A DNA stretch of 10,227 nt from Sphingomonadaceae bacterium (GTDB taxonomy: Bacteria; Pseudomonadota; Alphaproteobacteria; Sphingomonadales; Sphingomonadaceae): assembly GCA_019239785.1 (NCBI GenBank), contig JAFAZM010000208.1, positions 1 to 10,227 on the forward strand, written 5' to 3'. The notes beneath the pieces are model-generated. The model had not been told where the DNA came from, made no database searches, and saw nothing but the letters and a program-made list of their open reading frames with translations. Made by a program: the position numbers and the translations under genes. Within the stretch, counting starts at the first letter, position 1. Every line of letters starts with the position of its first letter. This document shows positions 1 to 6,414 of the stretch, one piece after another.

Positions 1-127
1 CCGGGCGGCCGGCGCGGAGCTTGTCGAGAAAGGGCCGGAGCGAGTCCGCATAGCAGAGCGTGCCGCGGCAGGAGCCCGGTTGCGTCTGCAAGGCGAGCGC
101 GGCGGCCGCGCCGAGAAGGGCGAGCAT
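1..127 (-). CDS. Secreted protein, N-terminal fragment (probable second SGNH/GDSL-type protein)
   Basis: Only the first 42 codons are in the window; the gene continues past position 1. It starts with ATG at 127, whose A is also the last base of the upstream hydrolase's TGA stop (TGATG), a layout typical of translational coupling. The first 12 or so residues are a short hydrophobic stretch rich in Ala and Leu, which reads as a signal peptide. It is followed by two cysteines (C20, C25) and the segment YADSLRPFLDKLRAGRP. I recall this N-terminal pattern (CxxxxC, then LxPFxxxL before a VHIxQIGDSH block) from sphingomonad GDSL-like proteins encoded beside DUF459 hydrolases, but the GDS block itself lies outside the window. 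The function is therefore inferred from memory and context. The reading frame and secretion signal are seen directly. Confidence 0.6.
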   Translation of the reverse strand, partial: MLALLGAAAALALQTQPGSCRGTLCYADSLRPFLDKLRAGRP

Positions 128-1077
128 CAGCTCTGCGATCGGGCGGAGGGCGGCGGCGCGGGCGTGCGCGCCTGTGCGGGCGGCGTACCCGCGGTCTGGG
201 CCGGCGCTTGCGGCGCGGCGGCGGCGACGCTGTTGCGGATGCGGTCGGTGAGGCCGCGCATCGCATAGATGTAGCCCGGGATCGTCATGTGGATGCCGTC
301 ATTGGTCCGCGCGAGCTGGCGCTCGCCGCCATGCTCGGCCGGCAGATAGGGCTCGTAATTGCCGTCGGCGTCCACGCTCATCGTCAGGGTCTCGACATAG
401 GGCACGTCGAGCGCGGCCATGCGGGCGGCGTAGAAATGGTTCATTGCCTGGATGTCGGTGTCGAAGGCGGAATCGCGCATCTTCGGCAGGCCGACCCAAT
501 AGACCATCGCGCCGCGCTGGCGCAGCAGGCCGACGACTGCGCCGACCCGCTCGGTCACGATCCGCTGCCAGCCCTCGCTCATATAGGGATTGCCGTGGCC
601 AGCATCGTAAATGCCCTGGGTGTCATTGGCGCCGAACGAGACCACGGCGATGTCGACCGGCTGCCGGTCGAGCTTGGCGCGGATGTCGTCGAGCAGGTTG
701 AGGCTGCGGTAGCGGGTGAAGCCGGTGGAGCGCTCGCTGAGCTGCAGCACCTCGAAGCGACGGTCGCTGCGCAGCCGGTTGTAGAGCCCGGCCCAGACGC
801 CGTCGCCGAAGCTGTCGCCGAACACGCCGATCTCGATCGGGCGATGCTCGCGCACCGCCGCGGCGAGCCGGGGCGCGGCCGGATCGACGGTACGCCGGTT
901 GAGGATCGCGGCGCGCGCCGACGGCGAGGGTTGCGGCGGGAGGCTGGCCTCGGCCTGCTGGCCGACCGTCTCGGCGCCGCCGAAGAAGGAGGTGGCGACC
1001 GCGGCGCCGACGCCGAGGCCGATGAACAGGACCGCGGTGCGGTCGCAGATGAGGATCAACCTGTCCCAAGGACGCAT
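127..1077 (-). CDS. DUF459-type SGNH/GDSL hydrolase, membrane-anchored
   Basis: This 316-residue protein has the blocks of an SGNH hydrolase: VFGDSF with the nucleophile Ser89 (block I), SFGANDTQG with Asn151 (block III), and NDGIHMTIPGY with Asp260 and His263 (block V). The spacing and the block V form fit the DUF459/COG2845 branch. A hydrophobic segment at about residues 16-31 follows a short charged N-terminus, so the catalytic domain should be periplasmic and tethered to the inner membrane. The last 30 residues are a low-complexity Ala/Pro tail. DUF459 proteins are often encoded with MBOAT acyltransferases and other GDSL proteins that handle acyl groups on cell-surface glycans; that role is inference, because no MBOAT gene is in view. 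The ATG at 1077 is supported by GAGGGGAGGG at 1082-1091, 4 bases away. Its TGA overlaps the next gene's ATG, so the two are probably one operon. Confidence 0.87.
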   Translation of the reverse strand: MRPWDRLILICDRTAVLFIGLGVGAAVATSFFGGAETVGQQAEASLPPQPSPSARAAILNRRTVDPAAPRLAAAVREHRPIEIGVFGDSFGDGVWAGLYNRLRSDRRFEVLQLSERSTGFTRYRSLNLLDDIRAKLDRQPVDIAVVSFGANDTQGIYDAGHGNPYMSEGWQRIVTERVGAVVGLLRQRGAMVYWVGLPKMRDSAFDTDIQAMNHFYAARMAALDVPYVETLTMSVDADGNYEPYLPAEHGGERQLARTNDGIHMTIPGYIYAMRGLTDRIRNSVAAAAPQAPAQTAGTPPAQARTPAPPPSARSQS

Positions 1078-1081
1078 GGCG

Positions 1082-1091
1082 CCCTCCCCTC
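1082..1091 (-). promoter_or_regulatory. Ribosome binding site of the SGNH hydrolase
   Basis: GAGGGGAGGG on the minus strand lies 4 bases before the ATG at 1077. It is a strong purine-rich Shine-Dalgarno match and fixes the start against a longer frame reading from 1111 in another phase. Confidence 0.7.
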
Positions 1092-1134
1092 GGGAGTGGC
1101 AAAAGCGCCACCTTTCCCTACCGGAGAGATTGAC

Positions 1135-1163
1135 ATTATTTTTCGCGGATTCACAAATGTCTA
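1135..1163 (-). promoter_or_regulatory. Sigma-70-type promoter for the SGNH pair
   Basis: On the minus strand, TAGACA (1158-1163) matches the -35 consensus TTGACA at 5 of 6 bases. After a 17-base spacer, AATAAT (1135-1140) matches TATAAT at 5 of 6. Transcription would start near 1128, giving a leader of about 50 bases before the ATG at 1077. The region is clearly AT-rich within very GC-rich DNA. The spacer contains one GATTC (1148-1152), a GANTC site of the type methylated by CcrM in alphaproteobacteria. The boxes were identified by eye, not experimentally. Confidence 0.6.
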
Positions 1164-1177
1164 CGTCAGCAGTTTAA

Positions 1178-1188
1178 TGTAAATTACA
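1178..1188. promoter_or_regulatory. Palindrome TGTAAATTACA, possible operator
   Basis: TGTAA-A-TTACA is a perfect 11-bp odd palindrome. Its centre lies 20 bp upstream of the predicted -35 box of the SGNH promoter, roughly 55 bp upstream of the predicted transcription start, a usual place for an activator. A second half-site, AATTTAC at 1205-1211, is inverted relative to GTAAATT at 1179-1185. No regulator is identified. Confidence 0.35.
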
Positions 1189-1291
1189 GCCACGGCCGGA
1201 CGCGAATTTACACGAACCGGCGAGCTTGTCCGGTCTTGTGGGGATTTGTACGGATCGACGGGGCGCGACAAGAGCCCGCGCAATACTCAAA
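1189..1291. other. Intergenic stretch without a gene
   Basis: Between the palindrome and the repeat element I see no coding frame with gene-like content, no tRNA and no clear terminator. It contains the extra half-site AATTTAC (1205-1211). With the promoter, palindrome and repeat element it makes up the 329-bp gap between the SGNH gene and ndk. Confidence 0.5.
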
Positions 1292-1387
1292 TCGCTCATC
1301 CTGAGTAGCCGTTGAGCCTGTCGAAACGGCGTATCGAAGGACGGACCTCGTGGGGTGCCAAGCTCAGTCCCTACTCAGGATGAGCGA
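1292..1387. repeat. Intergenic repeat with 17-bp perfect inverted ends
   Basis: The left arm TCGCTCATCCTGAGTAG (1292-1308) is the exact reverse complement of the right arm at 1371-1387. The 62-bp interior holds a smaller hairpin, GCCGTT (1308-1313) with AACGGC (1325-1330), and the motifs GTTGAGCCTGTCGAAACGGC and GTATCGAAGGAC. I recognise these motifs from repeats scattered between genes in sphingomonads and other alphaproteobacteria, although the copy number here is unknown. The element ends 19 bp before the ndk stop, on its downstream side, so in the ndk transcript it would fold into a long stem that could protect the 3' end or help termination. No T-run follows the stem, so it is not a classic intrinsic terminator. 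No transposase or coding frame lies inside, so it is closer to a REP- or MITE-like element than to an IS. Confidence 0.72.
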
Positions 1388-1406
1388 GAATGTAGAACCG
1401 AGCGGT

Positions 1407-1829
1407 TCAGCCGACGATCTCTTCCGGCTTGAAGAAGAAGTCGATCTCGATCTGCGCGTTCTCCGGGCTGTCGGAGCCGTGGACGCTGTTCGCCTCGATC
1501 GATTCGGCGTGGACCTTGCGGATGGTGCCCTCCTCGGCATTGGCCGGGTTGGTCGCGCCCATCACCTCGCGGTTCTTCGCCACCGCATTCTCGCCTTCGA
1601 GCACCTGCACGACGACCGGGCCGGAGGTCATGAAGGTCACCAGGTCGTTGAAGAAGGGGCGCTCGCGATGGACCCCGTAGAAGCCCTCGGCCTGCTCCCT
1701 GCTCATCCGGATGCGGCGGGAGGCGACGACGCGCAGGCCCGCATCCTCCAGCATCTTGGTGATCGCGCCGGTCAGGTTGCGCCGGGTCGCGTCGGGCTTG
1801 ATGATCGAAAAGGTGCGCTCGGTGGCCAT
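1407..1829 (-). CDS. ndk: Nucleoside diphosphate kinase
   Basis: Ndk is a cytosolic enzyme that moves the terminal phosphate of ATP to other NDPs through a phosphohistidine, balancing NTP and dNTP pools. The 140-residue length is the usual bacterial one. The N-terminus RTFSIIKPDA carries the conserved Lys11. The signature NSVHGSDS places the phosphorylated His at 117, with Asn114 before it. Arg87, Thr93 and Arg104 match the usual nucleotide-phosphate contacts. The ATG at 1829 gives the standard MATERTFSIIKPD start; the upstream Shine-Dalgarno is poor (GGAG is 12 bases away). It stands alone on the minus strand, with the SnoaL-like gene divergent upstream and a long inverted-repeat element just downstream. 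Identification is firm. Confidence 0.97.
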   Translation of the reverse strand: MATERTFSIIKPDATRRNLTGAITKMLEDAGLRVVASRRIRMSREQAEGFYGVHRERPFFNDLVTFMTSGPVVVQVLEGENAVAKNREVMGATNPANAEEGTIRKVHAESIEANSVHGSDSPENAQIEIDFFFKPEEIVG

Positions 1830-1883
1830 GGCCCGCTGAAGCTCCGTGTCTGAGGGGAATTGCGCGGCCCTCTAGCAGGGAAA

Positions 1884-1909
1884 GCCGGAATCGCAAGCGC
1901 GATGCCGGC
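1884..1909. repeat. 26-bp imperfect inverted repeat between ndk and the SnoaL-like gene
   Basis: GCCGG-A-ATCGC-AAGC-GCGAT-G-CCGGC: ten paired bases, one A/G mismatch and a four-base loop. It lies midway in the 98-bp divergent spacer before the SnoaL-like gene. It could be an operator acting on both genes or a leader hairpin. There is no T-run for a terminator in either direction. Confidence 0.5.
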
Positions 1910-1933
1910 CGTGTATCGCTGGCCGCCATGGTT

Positions 1934-1940
1934 GAGGAGG
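1934..1940 (+). promoter_or_regulatory. Ribosome binding site that decides the SnoaL-like start
   Basis: GAGGAGG at 1934-1940 ends 5 bases before the ATG at 1946, which is ideal spacing. The upstream ATG at 1928 would place this site inside the coding region and has no comparable site of its own. Confidence 0.65.
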
Positions 1941-1945
1941 TAAGG

Positions 1946-2416
1946 ATGCGCGAAGCCCGCCAGGTGGTCGCCGCCTTCTTCGAGCGGCTCTGGAACGCCA
2001 GGAAGCTCGATCTGGCCGAGGAGCTGATCGACCCTGACTGCAGGACCCATCAGCTTCAGCCCGGCGCGGATCCCGCAGGCGCGGCGCGTGGGCCGGCGGC
2101 GATCAGGCATCATATCGAGGACTGGCTGCGCGCCTTTCCCGACCTCGAGATGCGGGTCCGGCAAAGCGTCGCCGAGGGCGATCGGGTCGCGACCCATTGC
2201 ACCATGACCGGCAGCCATGAAGGCGCCTGGATGGGCGTGGCCGCGACCGGACAGCGTATCGACCTCGAGATGATGGTCATCCACCGGGTCGCCGAGGGCA
2301 GGATCGTCGAGGACTGGGTCCTCGTCGACTCCTACGGTCTGTTCCAGCAATTGGGGCTGGTTCCGCCGAAGCCCGCTCTGCTGAGCGGAGAGCAGGTCTT
2401 CGTTCAGCCTTCGTGA
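1946..2416 (+). CDS. SnoaL-like (ester cyclase family) protein
   Basis: The 156-residue product has the layout of the SnoaL/ester cyclase branch of the NTF2-like fold: an N-terminal helix with FFERLWNARKLDLAEELI, then GPAAIRHHIEDWLRAFPDLEMRV cut by the typical AFPDL turn, VAEGDRVATHCTMTGSHEG, VAATGQRIDLEMMVIHRVAEGRIVEDW, and a C-terminal DSYGLFQQLG. Asp128 in that last block corresponds to the acidic residue used by SnoaL-type cyclases, with His35 as another pocket candidate. The family includes polyketide cyclases, but many members sit outside polyketide clusters and have unknown substrates; no polyketide gene is in this window, so the reaction is unknown. The ATG at 1946 is preferred to the ATG at 1928 (six codons longer) because of the ribosome binding site. 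The gene converges on pepA with a 13-bp overlap of the 3' ends. It is soluble, with no signal peptide. Confidence 0.85.
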   Translation: MREARQVVAAFFERLWNARKLDLAEELIDPDCRTHQLQPGADPAGAARGPAAIRHHIEDWLRAFPDLEMRVRQSVAEGDRVATHCTMTGSHEGAWMGVAATGQRIDLEMMVIHRVAEGRIVEDWVLVDSYGLFQQLGLVPPKPALLSGEQVFVQPS

Positions 2417-3876
2417 TTGTCCGCCAGGTAGCGGTCCAGCAAGGCCACGCCGTAGCCGGTCGCGCCCTTGTCGTAGAGGCTGCCGGCCTTGTCCGACCAG
2501 GCCATGCCGGCGATGTCGAGATGCGCCCACTTGACGCCCTCCTCGACGAAGCGGCCGAGGAAGCAGGCGGCGGTGATCGAGCCGCCCTCGCGCGAGGCGC
2601 TGTTCTTCATGTCGGCGATCTGGCTGTCCATGATCTTATTGTATTCGTCGTTCATCGGCATCCGCCAGAGCTTGTCGCCGCTCGCCTTGCCCGCCGCCTC
2701 GAGCTTGCCGGCAAGGGCGTCGTCATTGGCGAACATGCCCGCATATTCGTGGCCGAGGCTGATCACCATCGCCCCGGTCAGGGTGGCGAGATCGACCATC
2801 ACCTCCGGCTTGTACTGGCGCTGGGCCCAGGTCATCGCATCGGCGAGGACGAGCCGCCCCTCGGCGTCGGTGTTGATCACCTCGATCGTCTGGCCGGACA
2901 TCGAGGTGACGACGTCGCCCGGGCGCTGGGCATTGCCGTCCGGCATGTTCTCGGCGAGCGCGCAGACGGCGACGACATTGACCTTCGCCTTGCGCGTCGC
3001 GACCGCCTTCATCAGCCCGGTGACGGCGCCGGCGCCGCCCATGTCCCACTTCATCGATTCCATACCGAGCGCCGGCTTGATCGAGATGCCGCCGGTGTCG
3101 AAGGTCATGCCCTTGCCGATGAAGACGACCGGCGCGGCGCCGGTCTTGCCGCCGTTCCAGCGCATCGCGAGCAGCCGCGGCGGCCGCACCGAGCCCTGGC
3201 CGACGCCGAGCAGGGCACCCATCCCAAGCGCGGCCATCTGCTTCTCGTCGAGCACCTCGAACTCGACGCCGAGCCCGTCCATCGCGGCGCGGGCGCGTTC
3301 GACGAAGCTCTCGGGATAGACGATGTTGGCGGGCTCGGTGACCAGCGCCCGGGTGAGGTCGAGCCCTTCGAGCAGCGCCGCCTTGCTGCCCCATTCGGAA
3401 TCGGCGGCGCCGACGATCACCACCTCCTCGAGCGTCGGCTTCTGCTTGCGGTTGAGCTTGGTGCGATACTGGTCGTAGCGCCAGCTGCGCGCGGCGGCGC
3501 CGAAGGCCAGCCTGGCCGCCTCGTCGGCCCGCAGGTCGGTGCCGGTCAGGTCGACGACCAGCTTCGTCTCGCCCGAGGTAAGCAGCCGCGCGGTGAGCGC
3601 CCCGCCGGCTTTCTCGTAGAGCGCCGGATCGTCGCGCTGGGCGCCGAGGCCGACCAGCAGCAGCCGGCGGACCTGGCCGCCATCCTCGACAAAGGCCTCG
3701 GCGACGCCGCCGGCCTCGCGCTCGAAGCGCTGCGCCTCGGCGGCGCGGACGGCGAGGTTGCGGGCGCCAGCCTCCAGGCCCGGCAGCCGCTCCGCGACAT
3801 TGTCTTCGCTGCGCAGCGGGATGGCGAGGGCATAGGCCCCCTCGGGGCGCGACGCGGCGAAACTCACTTTGATCAC
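2404..3876 (-). CDS. pepA: Leucyl aminopeptidase (M17 family)
   Basis: PepA removes N-terminal residues from peptides in the cytosol using two metal ions, and in E. coli the same protein also binds DNA. The 490 residues comprise an N-terminal macro-like domain (about 1-150) and the M17 catalytic domain (about 160-485). The metal and catalytic residues are all present: Lys255 and Asp260 in GKGMTFDTGG, Lys267, Asp278 in MKWDMGGAGAV, and Asp337, Glu339 and Arg341 in the family signature NTDAEGRL. These sit exactly 15 positions earlier than the E. coli residues as I recall them. The start is GTG at 3876, backed by GAGGGAG at 3884-3890 with a 7-base gap; an ATG just upstream is in another frame. 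It is divergent from lptD across a 186-bp gap and overlaps the SnoaL-like gene tail to tail. Identification is firm. Confidence 0.97.
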   Translation of the reverse strand: MIKVSFAASRPEGAYALAIPLRSEDNVAERLPGLEAGARNLAVRAAEAQRFEREAGGVAEAFVEDGGQVRRLLLVGLGAQRDDPALYEKAGGALTARLLTSGETKLVVDLTGTDLRADEAARLAFGAAARSWRYDQYRTKLNRKQKPTLEEVVIVGAADSEWGSKAALLEGLDLTRALVTEPANIVYPESFVERARAAMDGLGVEFEVLDEKQMAALGMGALLGVGQGSVRPPRLLAMRWNGGKTGAAPVVFIGKGMTFDTGGISIKPALGMESMKWDMGGAGAVTGLMKAVATRKAKVNVVAVCALAENMPDGNAQRPGDVVTSMSGQTIEVINTDAEGRLVLADAMTWAQRQYKPEVMVDLATLTGAMVISLGHEYAGMFANDDALAGKLEAAGKASGDKLWRMPMNDEYNKIMDSQIADMKNSASREGGSITAACFLGRFVEEGVKWAHLDIAGMAWSDKAGSLYDKGATGYGVALLDRYLADNHEG

Positions 3877-3883
3877 GGCGGAT

Positions 3884-3890
3884 CTCCCTC
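3884..3890 (-). promoter_or_regulatory. Ribosome binding site of pepA
   Basis: GAGGGAG on the minus strand, 7 bases before the GTG at 3876. It supports a GTG start rather than a nearby ATG that is out of frame. Confidence 0.65.
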
Positions 3891-4062
3891 ATGCAGGCGC
3901 GCCCAGGAAAGCCGGCGCAAGCTGCGGCAAATCGACAACAGCCGCCGCATGATCCGCATCGAGCGGCGCGGATCGTACGCCGGGCCAAAAGGGCGCCATT
4001 GCAGGGAGCGGCCTCCGGTGCAATAGGCTCGACCTCACCGCCTGGGCCAGAGCTGCTTATTT

Positions 4063-6354
4063 GTGAAGACGTTCAGATCGATTTGCTGGACCGCGCTGCC
4101 GCTGCTGCTGTCGGCTCCGTGCATGGCTTTGGCGCAGGATATGGAGGACGCCCCGCGGCCCCCGCCGCCGCCGCTGCCGGTCCCCGGCAGCGCGACCACG
4201 CCGGCGACGACCACGCCCGGCACCGCCGCCACACCGGACTCGCAGGAGGTCGCGTTCAGCGCCGACCAGCTCGTCTACGAGCAGACCAACGACACGGTGA
4301 CCGCGAGCGGCACCGTCAGGATGAACCGCGAGGGCTATAACCTCCGCGCCGACACGGTGACCTGGAACCGGCGCACCGGCCAGGTCCACGCCAATGGCGA
4401 CGTCAGGGTGCTGAGCCCCGGCGGCGACGTCGCTTATGCGGATTCGGTCGAGCTCGAGGACACGCTGAAAGACGGCGTGGTCCAGAACATGCTGCTCGTT
4501 CTCGCCGACGGCGGCCGGCTGGCAGCCACCACGGCGACCCGGCGCAACGGCATCACCACGCTCTACCACGCCGCCTACACGCCCTGCGCGGTGACCACGC
4601 CCGAGGGCTGCCCGAAGGACCCGACCTGGCAGATCAATGCGGTGCGCGTCGTCCACGACCCGGTCCGCCACCGCATCTCCTATCGCGGCGCGACCCTCAA
4701 TTTCCTCGGTCATCCGATCCTCGGCCTGCCCGGCCTCTCCCATCCGGACGGCCAGGGCGGCGGCGGCAGCGGCTTCCTGGTGCCCGAGCTGCGCTACAGC
4801 CGGCGCAACGGGGTCGCGATCAGCACGCCTTATTATCTCCGCTTCTCCTCGAACCGCGACCTGACCGTCACTCCGCACCTCTACACCAACGTGCTGCCGA
4901 TGCTGGAGGCGGAGTATCGCCAGCTCACCTCGCTCGGCGCCTTCGACGTGCACGGCTACGTGACCTACGGCTCGCTGATCCAGCTCGATCCGCTCGCGCC
5001 GGCGGGCACGGGCAATGCGAACAAGTCGATCCGCGGCTATATCGAGGCGAGCGGCCGGCTGATCCTCGGCCCGGATTGGACCGTCACCGCCGCGGGCCGC
5101 TACGCCAGCGACCGCACCTTCATGCGGCGCTACGACATCTCGCACGACGACCGGCTGCGCTCGGTGGTCGACGCGGAGCGGATCACCGCGGATTCCTACA
5201 TCTCGATCGCCGGCTGGGCGTTCGAAGGCCTGCGGCTGACCGACGTCTCCGGCATGCAGCCGATCGCGCTGCCGGCGATCGACGCCCGCTGGCGGCTCCC
5301 CGATCCGATCCTCGGCGGCCGCGTGCAACTGCAGGCCAACAGCCTCGCTTTGTACCGCTCCGAGGGGCAGGACACCCAACGCGCCTTCGCCAGCGCGACC
5401 TGGGAGCGGCGCAGCATCACATCGCTCGGCCAGGAGCTGGTGCTGACCGCTTATGCGCGGGGCGACGTCTATCACGCCAGCGACACATTGCTCACCCAGA
5501 CCGTGAGCTATCGCGGCACCGAGGGCTGGAGCGGCCGCTTCATCGGCGCGGTCGCGGCCGACCTCAAATGGCCGTTCGTCGGCCAGTTCCTGGGCGGCAC
5601 CCAGCGGCTCACCCCGCGCATCCAGTTCGTCGCGTCGCCGCCGACCGAGAATCTCGGCATCCCCAACGAGGATGCGCGCTCGGTCGATCTGGAGGATTCG
5701 AACCTGTTCGCGCTGAACCGCTTCCCGGGCTACGACCGCTGGGAGGACGGCCCCCGGGTGACCTACGGCGTCGACTGGGAGTTCGAGCTGCCCGGCATCT
5801 CGGTCGCGACCAATATCGGCCAGAGCTACCGGCTGAACAGCCGCGCCTCGATCCTGCCGCAGGGCACCGGCCTTTCCGACCGCTTCTCCGACATCGTCGG
5901 CCGCACCACGATCCAGGTCGGCCGCTTCGTCAGCTTCGTCCACCGCTTCCGACTGGACAAGAACAATTTCGCCATCCGCCGCAACGAGATCGACGCGACG
6001 ATCGGCGGCCGCCGCACCTATGCGACGATCGGCTATCTGCGGCTCAACCGGAACATCGATCCCTCGATCGAGGATTTGAGGGACCGCGAGGAGATCCGGC
6101 TCGGCGGCCGGGTCAGCTTCGCGCGCTACTGGTCGGTGTTCGGCTCGACCGTGATCGACCTCACCGACCGCAACGAGGACCCGCTCTCGCTCGCCGACGG
6201 CTTCGAGCCGGTCCGGCACCGGCTCGGCATCCAGTATAATGACGATTGCATCGAGCTCGGCCTGACCTGGCGGCGCGATTATGAGACCAGCGGCGACGCC
6301 CGCCGCGGCAACACCTTCCTGATCCGGGTGGCGCTGCGCAACCTTGGCCGCTAG
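4063..6354 (+). CDS. lptD: LPS-assembly protein LptD (OstA/Imp)
   Basis: LptD is the outer-membrane beta-barrel that, plugged by the lipoprotein LptE, places LPS in the outer leaflet. This copy is 763 residues, close to the family size. Residues 1-24 are a signal peptide ending in ALA, with cleavage before Gln25. A Pro/Thr/Ala-rich linker (about 31-60) leads to the periplasmic OstA/LptA-like jellyroll (about 62-220: FSADQLVYEQTNDTVTASGTV and following repeats). The barrel follows, with GHPILGLPGLSHPD at its entry, and the protein ends in a beta-strand. The mature protein has three cysteines: C175 and C183 in the N-domain and C729 near the end (YNDDCIEL), where E. coli has four. The start is GTG at 4063; an in-frame TAG at 4024 excludes a longer N-terminus, and the Shine-Dalgarno is weak. 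It heads the lptD-surA-pdxA-rsmA block. Confidence 0.96.
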   Translation: MKTFRSICWTALPLLLSAPCMALAQDMEDAPRPPPPPLPVPGSATTPATTTPGTAATPDSQEVAFSADQLVYEQTNDTVTASGTVRMNREGYNLRADTVTWNRRTGQVHANGDVRVLSPGGDVAYADSVELEDTLKDGVVQNMLLVLADGGRLAATTATRRNGITTLYHAAYTPCAVTTPEGCPKDPTWQINAVRVVHDPVRHRISYRGATLNFLGHPILGLPGLSHPDGQGGGGSGFLVPELRYSRRNGVAISTPYYLRFSSNRDLTVTPHLYTNVLPMLEAEYRQLTSLGAFDVHGYVTYGSLIQLDPLAPAGTGNANKSIRGYIEASGRLILGPDWTVTAAGRYASDRTFMRRYDISHDDRLRSVVDAERITADSYISIAGWAFEGLRLTDVSGMQPIALPAIDARWRLPDPILGGRVQLQANSLALYRSEGQDTQRAFASATWERRSITSLGQELVLTAYARGDVYHASDTLLTQTVSYRGTEGWSGRFIGAVAADLKWPFVGQFLGGTQRLTPRIQFVASPPTENLGIPNEDARSVDLEDSNLFALNRFPGYDRWEDGPRVTYGVDWEFELPGISVATNIGQSYRLNSRASILPQGTGLSDRFSDIVGRTTIQVGRFVSFVHRFRLDKNNFAIRRNEIDATIGGRRTYATIGYLRLNRNIDPSIEDLRDREEIRLGGRVSFARYWSVFGSTVIDLTDRNEDPLSLADGFEPVRHRLGIQYNDDCIELGLTWRRDYETSGDARRGNTFLIRVALRNLGR

Positions 6355-6414
6355 AACACCGTCCGTAAGCCGCGGTTCAGCATGATTGTTGCAGGGCATG
6401 CGCCTGCTTTCACT

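Noticed and set aside
1130..1158. Plus-strand promoter with perfect TTGACA (1130-1135) and ACAAAT 17 bp later
   Set aside because: The -10 matches at only 3 of 6 bases and it would read toward the 3' end of ndk with no gene behind it; the minus-strand promoter in the same DNA is better. A small antisense RNA cannot be excluded.
208..1182. Plus-strand open frame of 324 codons antisense to the SGNH hydrolase
   Set aside because: The SGNH motifs are clear on the minus strand; this frame has only GC-driven composition.
1174..1187. CtrA-like box TTAA-N-TTAC upstream of the SGNH promoter
   Set aside because: The spacing is 6 rather than 7 and the second half is TTAC, so it does not meet the TTAA-N7-TTAA pattern.
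1928..1945. Upstream ATG at 1928 as start of the SnoaL-like gene
   Set aside because: The strong ribosome binding site at 1934-1940 lies downstream of it and is perfectly placed for the ATG at 1946.
2413..4026. Plus-strand open frame of 537 codons antisense to pepA
   Set aside because: A shadow of pepA, with a His/Ala/Gly/Asp-rich composition and no motif; pepA has every catalytic residue on the other strand.
3999..4027. lptD promoter: TTGCAG, 17 bp, AATAGG
   Set aside because: The -10 matches at only 3 of 6 bases, too weak to annotate, although the position 36 bp before the GTG is suitable.
4057..6399. Minus-strand open frame of 780 codons covering all of lptD
   Set aside because: It is antisense to a certain gene, has low-complexity Ala/Arg/Asp/Val composition and no recognisable domain; long stop-free antisense frames are expected at this GC content.
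6391..6407. Small inverted repeat GCAGG/CCTGC between lptD and surA
   Set aside because: Five pairs with a seven-base loop and a short T-run of three; too weak for a terminator and likely by chance at this GC content.
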